Assembly (NCBI GenBank): GCA_003158895.1
Contig: PMLO01000165.1
Span: 1 to 20,889, forward strand
Length of the DNA stretch: 20,889 nucleotides
Origin: Propionibacteriaceae bacterium
GTDB taxonomy: Bacteria > Actinomycetota > Actinomycetes > Propionibacteriales > Propionibacteriaceae
Reading direction: 5' to 3'
Part shown: piece by piece, positions 6,346 through 12,411 of the stretch
How the letters are laid out: every line of letters begins with the position of its first letter
Numbering within the stretch: the stretch's first letter is position 1
Made by a program: the position numbers and the translations under genes
Notes under the pieces: model-generated
Databases searched by the model: none
What the model was told of the DNA's origin: nothing
What the model saw: only the letters and a program-made list of their open reading frames with translations

Positions 6346-6948
6346 TCAGAGCTCGGCCGGCCATTCCCACTGGGAGGGCCGGCCGCGGCCTGGTCCGAAA
6401 CCTGCATGGCGCAACCCCGGTACGGTCGCCAGCTTCTTGTTGAGGTTGCCTCGGTCGGGCATGTCACCACCGAGAGCCGCGGTCACGGCGAGCGCGTCAC
6501 CGACTGTGAACCGTTCGCCCATGAGGGCCCGAGTGAACGGGACGTCGTTCCACAGGAGCCCGGCGATCATCGGTTGGCAGAACGACACGATCTCGGCGTG
6601 ATCGAACGCGAGGGTTCCCGGGTCGCCGATGGGTCGCCACTCGACGGTGGGGGAGTCGTCGTCGTCGGCGACGGCCCACAGGGTCGCCGACAGCGTCGCG
6701 CCGCGCGGATCACGGCTCGGCTCGTCGAACAGCACGAGCTGTCCGATGGTCGAGGTGGTCAGACCGGTCTTGGTCGCGAGGGCACGCCGTCCGGCTGCTT
6801 CGAGCCGCTCACCTTCGAGGAGAAGCACGCCTGGAAGAGCGAATCGTCCTTGGAAGGGCTCGGTCATACGTCGGTACGTGGCGAACTGCACGTCGCCGAC
6901 TCTCCGACGAACTGCGAGCACGTCGACGGAGACGAGGGACGAGCGCAC
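6346..6948 (-). CDS. NrtR-like protein: degenerate NUDIX domain plus C-terminal winged helix
   Basis: A 200-residue protein. Residues about 5-135 have a NUDIX fold (LPG at 38-40, Gly62), but the signature REUxEE reads RALATK (55-60): all three key Glu residues are lost, so hydrolysis is unlikely. Residues 147-198 (FTVGDALAVTAALGG ... LNKKLATVPGLRHAG ... GRGRPSQWEW) match the winged helix of the NrtR family, whose members sense ADP-ribose-type ligands and repress NAD genes. I infer a ligand-sensing regulator, not an enzyme. It diverges from purCS across 22 bases, so it is well placed to control itself and purine synthesis. GTG 6948 lies six bases after a TAGGGT -10 box; TAGGGTGA could also serve as ribosome binding site. 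Confidence 0.8.
   Translation of the reverse strand: MRSSLVSVDVLAVRRRVGDVQFATYRRMTEPFQGRFALPGVLLLEGERLEAAGRRALATKTGLTTSTIGQLVLFDEPSRDPRGATLSATLWAVADDDDSPTVEWRPIGDPGTLAFDHAEIVSFCQPMIAGLLWNDVPFTRALMGERFTVGDALAVTAALGGDMPDRGNLNKKLATVPGLRHAGFGPGRGRPSQWEWPAEL
6355..6384 (+). terminator. Strong GC hairpin GGCCGGCC-N14-GGCCGGCC
   Basis: Eight-base perfect arms (6355-6362, 6377-6384) with an inner TCCC-ACT-GGGA stem inside the loop. It lies just past the stop of the exported repeat protein (6308) and within the 3' end of the convergent NUDIX-like gene, so it may terminate plus-strand transcription. No T-run follows, as is common in Actinobacteria. Confidence 0.45.
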
Positions 6949-6954
6949 GCTTTC

Positions 6955-6964
6955 ACCCTAGACT
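6955..6964. promoter_or_regulatory. Bidirectional leaderless promoter: overlapping divergent -10 boxes
   Basis: Plus strand TAGACT (6959-6964) is followed by six bases and the purCS GTG (6971). Minus strand TAGGGT (6955-6960) is followed by six bases and the NUDIX-like GTG (6948). The two TANNNT boxes overlap by two bases (6959-6960). Each fits a leaderless promoter, and they cannot easily be melted at the same time. No strong -35 boxes are seen; they would have to lie inside the opposite genes. Confidence 0.6.
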
Positions 6965-6970
6965 GATCGC

Positions 6971-8371
6971 GTGTCGAGCACTCGCACCACCCTGCCCCTC
7001 GTGCACTCCGGAAAGATCCGCGAGCTGTACGCGCTCCCCGACGACCAGCTCCTGCTGCTGGCCACCGACAACGTCTCCGCCTACGATCGCGTGCTTCCCA
7101 CGCCGATCCCCGGCAAGGGCGCCGTCCTCACTCAGCTGACGACGTGGTGGCTCAGCCAGCTCGGCGACGTCATGCCGACCCATCTCGTGAGCACCGACGT
7201 ACCGGCTGACGTCGCCGGTCGCGCCCTGGTCGTCGAGAAGCTCGACATGATCGGAGTCGAGTGCGTCGTCCGTGGCTACCTCGCCGGTTCCGGCTGGAAG
7301 GAGTACAGCCAGTCGGGCACCGTCGCCGGGCTGAACGTCCCCGAAGGCCTGCAACGCGGCGGGCGCCTCGAGCGCCCGATCTTCACGCCCGCTGTGAAGG
7401 CGCCGCAGGGCAGCCACGACGAGAACATCACGTTCGCACAGCTCGTCGACCTGGTCGGCGAGCAGACGGCGCTCGAGCTGCGTCGCGCGTCGCTGCGACT
7501 GTACGTACGGGCCGAGCGCGTCGCTCGTGAGCACGGCCTGGTGCTCGTGGACACGAAGTTCGAGTTCGGCCGTCGCGCCGACGGCACCCTCGTGCTCGCC
7601 GACGAGGTGCTCACGCCCGACTCGTCCCGCTACTGGGCAGCCGACTCGTACGCGCCGGGCACCGAGATGCCGTCGTTGGACAAGCAGCAGCTCCGCGACT
7701 GGATCACGAACGACTCCGGCTGGAACCCCGACTCGGACCAGCCCGCCCCCGCCCTCCCGGACGAGGTCGTGACCAAGCTCTCGCAGACGTACGCCGACAC
7801 GTACCAGCGCCTCACCGGCACGCAGGTCGTCCCTTCCGCACCGCTCGAGGCACCCGCCGAGCCCGAGGCTGTCGCGTTCGGCGCGGCCGAGCAGCCGACG
7901 GCCGAGGCCGGGATCGCCGGTCAGGTCGAACAGCCGATGGCCGGGGAGCCCGGGGAGCCGTCCGCCTTCATCATCGACGTGATGCTCCGCGAGGACATCC
8001 CCGACGCGCAGGGTGCGGCGATCACGCAAACTCTCAGGCAGCTCGGTTACGAAGGCTTGACCGTTCGACAGGGGAAGCGGTTCGAGGTTGACCTCGACGG
8101 CGAGCTCACCCAGGAACGCGTCGACGAGCTCCGCCGGGCGACCGAGCAGCTGCTCGTCAACACCGAGGTCGAGGACTACGAGATCTCACTGGTCGGCGCG
8201 TTCGACGACGACGACGACCATGATCACGATCACGATCACGAGGACCACGACCACGACCACGACCACGAGGACCACGAGCACGTCGGCCAGGAGCCTGACG
8301 TCGAGCGGCCTGAGGACGTACAGCGCGTGGAGACCGGCGAGGCCGAGAGCACGGGCGGTCAGGGCGAATGA
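6971..8371 (+). CDS. purC: Fused SAICAR synthase (PurC) - FGAM synthase small subunit (PurS) with Asp/His-rich tail
   Basis: A 466-residue fusion. Residues 1-285 are PurC, which condenses CAIR with Asp: HSGKIREL, LLATDNVSAYDR, VVRGYLAGSGWKEY (99-112) and the signature LVDTKFEFG (192-200). An Ala/Pro/Glu-rich linker (286-331) joins PurS (about 332-411: FIIDVMLREDIPDAQGAAI, VRQGKRFEVDLDG), the small subunit that bridges PurL and PurQ in FGAM synthase. The tail 412-437 is alternating Asp/His/Glu, a likely metal-binding stretch. PurC alone is normally about 290 residues and PurS about 80, so both parts appear complete. No stop or start lies between them. The GTG start lies six bases after TAGACT; no ribosome binding site is visible. 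The stop overlaps purQ by four bases. Confidence 0.92.
   Translation: MSSTRTTLPLVHSGKIRELYALPDDQLLLLATDNVSAYDRVLPTPIPGKGAVLTQLTTWWLSQLGDVMPTHLVSTDVPADVAGRALVVEKLDMIGVECVVRGYLAGSGWKEYSQSGTVAGLNVPEGLQRGGRLERPIFTPAVKAPQGSHDENITFAQLVDLVGEQTALELRRASLRLYVRAERVAREHGLVLVDTKFEFGRRADGTLVLADEVLTPDSSRYWAADSYAPGTEMPSLDKQQLRDWITNDSGWNPDSDQPAPALPDEVVTKLSQTYADTYQRLTGTQVVPSAPLEAPAEPEAVAFGAAEQPTAEAGIAGQVEQPMAGEPGEPSAFIIDVMLREDIPDAQGAAITQTLRQLGYEGLTVRQGKRFEVDLDGELTQERVDELRRATEQLLVNTEVEDYEISLVGAFDDDDDHDHDHDHEDHDHDHDHEDHEHVGQEPDVERPEDVQRVETGEAESTGGQGE
8206..8280 (+). repeat. Asp/His codon repeat (GAC, CAC, GAT, CAT)
   Basis: A run of alternating Asp and His codons with occasional Glu, including several GACCAC units, codes for the acidic/His tail of the PurC-PurS fusion. 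The triplet-based repetition preserves the frame and is prone to length change by slippage. Confidence 0.8.
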
Positions 8372-9075
8372 AGGTCGGCATCGTCACGTTCCCCGGAACG
8401 GTCGACGCGTCGGACGTCGCCAAGGCCGTCGGGGCGGTCGGGGGCGAGCCGGTCACGCTCACCCCCATGAGCGACTCGCTGGTCGGCATCGACGCGGTCG
8501 TCCTGCCGGGCGGGGCGTCGTACTCCGATCATCTGCGGCCCGGAGCGCTCGCTCGGCACACGCCGGTCATGGAAGCCGTGATCGCGCTGGCGCGTGACGG
8601 CCTGCCCGTGCTCGGTATCGGCAACGGCTTCCAGATCCTGTGCGAGTCGCGGCTCCTCCCCGGTGCGCTCACGACGAACGCGTCCGGTGAGTTCATCTCC
8701 GCCGAGCAGAGCCTGCGTGTCGAGTCCCGCGACACCGTCTGGACGAACCAGTTCGACAGCGGTGAAGTGATCACGATCATGGTCAAGAGCGGGTCTGGCA
8801 GCTACATCGCCACGCCTGAGACCCTGGAGCGGCTCGAGTCTTCGGACCAGGTCGTGTTCCGCTACGTGGGCGTCAACCCGAACGGGTCGACGAACAACAT
8901 CGCGGGCATCACGAACGAGCGCGGGAACGTCGTCGGGATCATGGCCCACCCCGAGTACAGCGTCGATGCCGCCACGGCATCCAGCGCCGACGGGCGGCGA
9001 TTCTTCACGAGTCTGGCCGCCTTCCTCGACGTCGTCTCGACCCCTCGGATGAGGCACGCAGCCGAATCCAGTTGA
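8368..9075 (+). CDS. purQ: FGAM synthase glutaminase subunit PurQ, catalytic Cys replaced by Gly
   Basis: A 235-residue class I glutamine amidotransferase-fold protein, starting MKVGIVTFPGTVD like PurQ and of normal length. PurQ usually strips ammonia from Gln for PurL. Here the nucleophile elbow reads LGIGNGFQ with Gly85 where the family has Cys (GGC at 8620-8622 instead of TGC), while His194 and Glu196 (IMAHPE) are kept. The nearby oxyanion-loop motif is also altered: GGASYSDHLRPGALAR (48-63) where PurQ normally has GGFSYGDYLRCGAIAR. Two changed motifs suggest real divergence rather than one read error. It may be a structural subunit using free ammonia, or a second copy may exist elsewhere. 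Start overlaps purCS as ATGA. Confidence 0.9.
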   Translation: MKVGIVTFPGTVDASDVAKAVGAVGGEPVTLTPMSDSLVGIDAVVLPGGASYSDHLRPGALARHTPVMEAVIALARDGLPVLGIGNGFQILCESRLLPGALTTNASGEFISAEQSLRVESRDTVWTNQFDSGEVITIMVKSGSGSYIATPETLERLESSDQVVFRYVGVNPNGSTNNIAGITNERGNVVGIMAHPEYSVDAATASSADGRRFFTSLAAFLDVVSTPRMRHAAESS

Positions 9076-9109
9076 CGTCTCGACGCCGACTTGACCGCAT
9101 GGGTGAATA

Positions 9110-9124
9110 CTGAGAGGCTCTCAG
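9110..9124. promoter_or_regulatory. Perfect palindrome CTGAGAGGCTCTCAG
   Basis: Seven-base arms around one central G, 28 bases before the GTG of the exported metallopeptidase-like gene and downstream of purQ. TTGACC (9091-9096) lies just upstream and could be a -35 box, but no good -10 is seen. The site may be an operator. Weak call. Confidence 0.3.
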
Positions 9125-9151
9125 GAAGACACTTGTCCCTGGAGGTCCTCG

Positions 9152-10024
9152 GTGATCGCGCGCGTTGTACGTGCCGTGATCCTGGCGATCGCGGTCATCG
9201 CAGTCTCCCTCGTTCCGACCCCGGCGCGCGCCGATGAACGGGTCGTCATCCCCGACGCGTGCACCGTCACCCATCCGTACGACGCAGCCAGCTCGCTGAC
9301 TGATCTGAAGTCGGGGATCGAGACGAACTGGGGCTTCCTGCTCACCGGCAAGTACTGGACCGACGAGACGTACCGGCCGATCGTCGCGGTGATCTGGCGC
9401 ACGCTCGATGCGATCAGCTGCACCCCGTACCTCGATACCCTCCACGCGAAGGTCGGCGCGCTCGAGCTGTTCGCGACGTCGATCGGCGGCTGGACCGCGG
9501 GCGACTACGGCCTCACCAAGGCCGACGCCGTCAGCCTCGACTTTCCGCAGCTGCTGACCAACTACCAGACCGACCCCGGCCACGTGTCCCGGTTGTTCGT
9601 GCACGAGATGACCCACGCGTACACGCGCGACCGCTCGTCGAACCCGGCGTACTGGGCCGATTTCACCGCGCTGTACGCGAAGAACGGCCGCTTCGGCTCG
9701 TACGGCAGTTCGGCGTCCGAGACGTTCAGCGAGGTCGTCGGCTACTTCGTCGCGCGGTGCGCGGCCAACAATCCGTACACGGTGAGCGAGGCTGCGTACT
9801 ACGACTTCGCGAAGAACGAGGTCTTCGGCGGCAAGGAGTTCGGCCCGGCCCTCGGCCAGCCGGTCGCGTGCGATGCGACGGTCCAGGACTCGTCAGGCGC
9901 CTACGAGTCGGCCAATGCAGCTGTTCAGGCCGCGGTCGCGGACCGCGAAGCCGCGGCCGAGGAGATCGCCGCGAACGGCGCCGAGGTGTACGGCTACGAG
10001 TCGCTGACCACCGACTCGAACTAG
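9152..10024 (+). CDS. Exported HExxH metallopeptidase-like protein
   Basis: A 290-residue secreted protein. Residues 1-27 are a signal peptide ending PARA before DER. The core has a zinc-binding motif FVHEMTHAYT (HEMTH 151-155) and SETFSEVVGYF with Glu194 about 40 residues later, the arrangement of a gluzincin-type third ligand. Cys38, Cys90, Cys203 and Cys240 may form disulfides, consistent with export. The C-terminal 45 residues are Ala/Glu-rich and probably helical. No named family is recognised; a role in wall or extracellular protein processing is inference. The GTG follows GGAGGTCCTCG, a strong ribosome binding site. Downstream it converges on the kinase-like gene at 10050. Confidence 0.8.
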   Translation: MIARVVRAVILAIAVIAVSLVPTPARADERVVIPDACTVTHPYDAASSLTDLKSGIETNWGFLLTGKYWTDETYRPIVAVIWRTLDAISCTPYLDTLHAKVGALELFATSIGGWTAGDYGLTKADAVSLDFPQLLTNYQTDPGHVSRLFVHEMTHAYTRDRSSNPAYWADFTALYAKNGRFGSYGSSASETFSEVVGYFVARCAANNPYTVSEAAYYDFAKNEVFGGKEFGPALGQPVACDATVQDSSGAYESANAAVQAAVADREAAAEEIAANGAEVYGYESLTTDSN

Positions 10025-10053
10025 CCGCGACCTGTCGACCGGGGGTCGGCTAG
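10021..10053. terminator. Bidirectional hairpin enclosing both convergent stop codons
   Basis: CTAGCC (10021-10026) pairs with GGCTAG (10048-10053), and GACC (10029-10032) with GGTC (10044-10047), leaving a two-base bulge and an 11-base loop. The TAG stops of the metallopeptidase-like gene (10022-10024) and of the kinase-like gene (10050-10052) both lie in the stem. No T-run. Confidence 0.5.
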
Positions 10054-10934
10054 GCGGTGGCCACGTCGACGAGGTGAGCCAGGCCCGTGGCGACATGGTC
10101 CAACAGGTCGGCGCCATCGAGGCCAGTGCCCTGTGCCGGCACGATCGGATGCGTGGGTGCGACGGCTTCCATGCCGGCGGCGAACGCCTCGGAGAGCGTG
10201 GCGCTGCGGAAGACGTTGCCCAGCACGCACACCGGGTCGTCGGGACTGCCATCGACGCGTCGGAGCGCGGCCGTCACCGACGTCACCAGCTCGGATGCGG
10301 CATCGCGTAGAACCTGCGCAGCCACTTCGTCGCTCCCGGCCAGCTCATCGACCTGCCGCGCGTACGCAGCCGTCCGTGCCACGCGGCGGGGGTCGCCCTG
10401 GAGCGTGAGGTAGGCGATCGAGGGGTCGCCGAAATCGGCGCGCACGAGCTCGAGCAAGGCGGTCTCAGGACCGCGCCCGTCGTAGGCCCTCAGCGCCATG
10501 TCGATCGCGCGCCGCCCGATCCAGAAGCCGCTGCCTGCATCTCCGAGGATCCAGCCCCAGCCGTCGACGCGCGCGGCCTCCGTCGCTCCCGCGGCGAGCG
10601 TCACGACGCCGGTGCCGGCAGCGATGACGCAGCCCGTACGGTCACCGAGCGCGCCGAGGTAGCTGGTCACGGAGTCATGGGCAACGTAGACGCTGCGGGT
10701 CCCGTGGTCGTGCAACGCCTCGAGCAGCGCGGCAGCGGTGTCGTCGGGTCCGAGCCCGGTGGTGCCGAGGAGTACGCGCTCGGCTCCGTCGGGTGCTGCT
10801 GCCCGTACCGCTGCGGCGAGCTGGGGGATCCGCGGCTTCGACGTGTCGATGCCGATCCCTTCCCAGATGCGCCCGGCGGCGTCCCGTGCCCGGCACCCGG
10901 ACTGTCCGCCGTCGAGCGCCACCCGTGAGGTCAT
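10050..10934 (-). CDS. N-acetylglucosamine-kinase-like protein (BadF/BadG/BcrA/BcrD ATPase family)
   Basis: A 294-residue cytosolic sugar-kinase fold protein. The N-terminal phosphate loop is ALDGGQSGCRA (DGGQS 8-12). Further motifs are AHDSVTSYLGAL, CVIAAGTGVVTLA and the hallmark GWGWILGDAGSGFWIGRRAID near residue 125-145. These match GlcNAc/MurNAc-type kinases of the BadF family, which phosphorylate amino sugars recovered from peptidoglycan or chitin; the exact sugar cannot be read from sequence. ATG 10934 lies six bases after a TAGACT -10 box and has no ribosome binding site, so the mRNA is probably leaderless. It is divergent from a cytosolic beta-lactamase-fold hydrolase, a pairing that fits cell-wall recycling (inference). 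Confidence 0.85.
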   Translation of the reverse strand: MTSRVALDGGQSGCRARDAAGRIWEGIGIDTSKPRIPQLAAAVRAAAPDGAERVLLGTTGLGPDDTAAALLEALHDHGTRSVYVAHDSVTSYLGALGDRTGCVIAAGTGVVTLAAGATEAARVDGWGWILGDAGSGFWIGRRAIDMALRAYDGRGPETALLELVRADFGDPSIAYLTLQGDPRRVARTAAYARQVDELAGSDEVAAQVLRDAASELVTSVTAALRRVDGSPDDPVCVLGNVFRSATLSEAFAAGMEAVAPTHPIVPAQGTGLDGADLLDHVATGLAHLVDVATA

Positions 10935-10940
10935 GGCCGA

Positions 10941-10946
10941 AGTCTA
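10941..10946 (-). promoter_or_regulatory. Leaderless -10 box (TAGACT) of the sugar kinase gene
   Basis: On the minus strand, TAGACT is followed by exactly six bases (TCGGCC) and the ATG at 10934. It is the same hexamer and spacing as at purCS. A -35 box is not obvious. Confidence 0.5.
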
Positions 10947-11021
10947 GGCATCGGCGCACGCGTCGAATGCACTTGTGCGCTGCTCTGGATGGGCGACGTC
11001 CGGGGACTATCGTTCGTGAGC

Positions 11022-12398
11022 GTGAACCCGTACCTGCCGCCCACGTCGTCACCCGAAGCGCAAGGAGTCGATCCCCGCGCGATCAGAGCCCTCGTCGAGG
11101 CCTGGGAAGGGAGTGGCATCAGGCCGTTCGCGCTGACCCTGATCCGGCACGGGCACGTCATCGCGTCGACCACCTGGGCACCGTACCGCCCAGCCGACAA
11201 CGTGCAGAAGTACTCCCTGTCGAAGACGTTCACAGCGTCGGCGATCGGGCTCGCGGTCGAAGAGGGGCTTGTGGAGCTTGACGCGCCGGCCGCGTCGTAC
11301 TTCCCCGAGATCACCGGGATCGGTCCGCGCGCGCAGTCGATGACCGTCCGCCAGCTGCTCTCGATGGCCTCAGGCCACACGACCGACACGATCGCCGTGA
11401 TCGATCCCGCCGACCCGATCGGCTCGTTCCTCCGAGCCGAGCCGGACGAGGAGCCGGGGTCCGTGTTCTGCTACAACCAGGGCTGCACGCTGACGCTGTC
11501 GGCGATCGTGCAGAAGGTCAGCGGACAGCCACTCCACGAGTACCTCCGGCCGCGCCTGTTCGACCCGCTCGGTATCGGCGAGATCTACTGGCTGCCGCTC
11601 GGTCCCTACGACATGGGTTTCGCCGGCCTCCACATCCCCGTCGACGCGGTGGCTCGGCTGGGCCTCATGCTCCTGCAGGGGGGCGAGTACGGCGGCGATC
11701 GCATCCTGTCGCAGGCATGGACCGACGATGCCATGAGCGTGCACATCCCCAACGGGCCCGAAAACTACGACTGGTCGCAGGGCTACGGCTACCAGATGTG
11801 GCGCAGTCGGCACGGCTGGCGAGGCGATGGTGCGTTCGGACAGCTGTGCCTGGTGCTGCGCGAGTACGACCTCGTGGTGGCTGTGGGAGCGCAGGTCGAT
11901 GACATCCAGGTCGAGTTGGACCTCGTCTGGCAGCACCTGCTGCCCGGCCTGTCCGACTCTCCGCTGCCGGGCCCGTACGACGACGATCTCGATGATTTCC
12001 TCGCCTCGCGGACGCTGCCAACTCTTCGCTCCTCCGTACCGCCCACGCCTGGGCGGCACGAGCTGGTCGCGGTCGGGTCGGCCGCCCAGATGGTCGCTGC
12101 GACCGGGCGGGTGGTGCTGGACGCCGACGGGATCACGCTCGACGACGGGACCGGGCCGCTGACCGTACCGCTCGGGGACGGCGAGTGGCTGAGAACGACC
12201 GCCAGCGTGGCAGGTCGAACGGTGGAATCCGCGGGGACGGGCGGCTGGACAGCGCCCGGTGTCCTGGAGGCCCGTCTCGTGCCGAGCCACAGTCCGCACG
12301 TCCTCGATGTCACCGCCGACGTGACCGCAGGGACCGCGACGCTCGAGTGGCAGACAGATCCGCTGTGGGACGTGAGCCTTTCGCGACTCGCGTTCTGA
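11022..12398 (+). CDS. Serine hydrolase, class C beta-lactamase fold
   Basis: About 458 residues. The first 300 carry the beta-lactamase/PBP-like fold: SLSK (Ser65-Lys68, in QKYSLSKTFTASAIGLA), a Tyr motif FCYNQG (Tyr151) and the third motif region GWRGDGAFGQ. The last 130 residues form a beta-rich domain (ATGRVVLDADGITLDDG, VLDVTADVTAGTATLEW). No signal peptide is seen, so it is probably cytosolic and more likely an esterase or amide hydrolase than a resistance enzyme. The start is uncertain: ATG 10989, GTG 11016 and GTG 11022 are in frame without clear ribosome binding sites. I favour 11022 because TATCGT (11008-11013) lies eight bases upstream. Divergent from the amino-sugar kinase. Confidence 0.85.
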   Translation: MNPYLPPTSSPEAQGVDPRAIRALVEAWEGSGIRPFALTLIRHGHVIASTTWAPYRPADNVQKYSLSKTFTASAIGLAVEEGLVELDAPAASYFPEITGIGPRAQSMTVRQLLSMASGHTTDTIAVIDPADPIGSFLRAEPDEEPGSVFCYNQGCTLTLSAIVQKVSGQPLHEYLRPRLFDPLGIGEIYWLPLGPYDMGFAGLHIPVDAVARLGLMLLQGGEYGGDRILSQAWTDDAMSVHIPNGPENYDWSQGYGYQMWRSRHGWRGDGAFGQLCLVLREYDLVVAVGAQVDDIQVELDLVWQHLLPGLSDSPLPGPYDDDLDDFLASRTLPTLRSSVPPTPGRHELVAVGSAAQMVAATGRVVLDADGITLDDGTGPLTVPLGDGEWLRTTASVAGRTVESAGTGGWTAPGVLEARLVPSHSPHVLDVTADVTAGTATLEWQTDPLWDVSLSRLAF

Positions 12399-12411
12399 GC
12401 GAGGCCCTCAG
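12395..12411. terminator. Short hairpin spanning convergent stop codons
   Basis: CTGAG-N7-CTCAG holds the TGA of the serine hydrolase (12396-12398) and the TGA of the CapA-like gene (12408-12410) in its arms. The five-base stem is weak, and terminator function is uncertain. Confidence 0.25.

Noticed and set aside
6949..6970. Purine riboswitch or other leader RNA upstream of purCS
   Set aside because: Only 22 bases separate the divergent genes, leaving no room for an aptamer.
8206..8280. CRISPR or structural repeat array at the GACCAC run
   Set aside because: It is a codon-level repeat inside a reading frame with no spacers.
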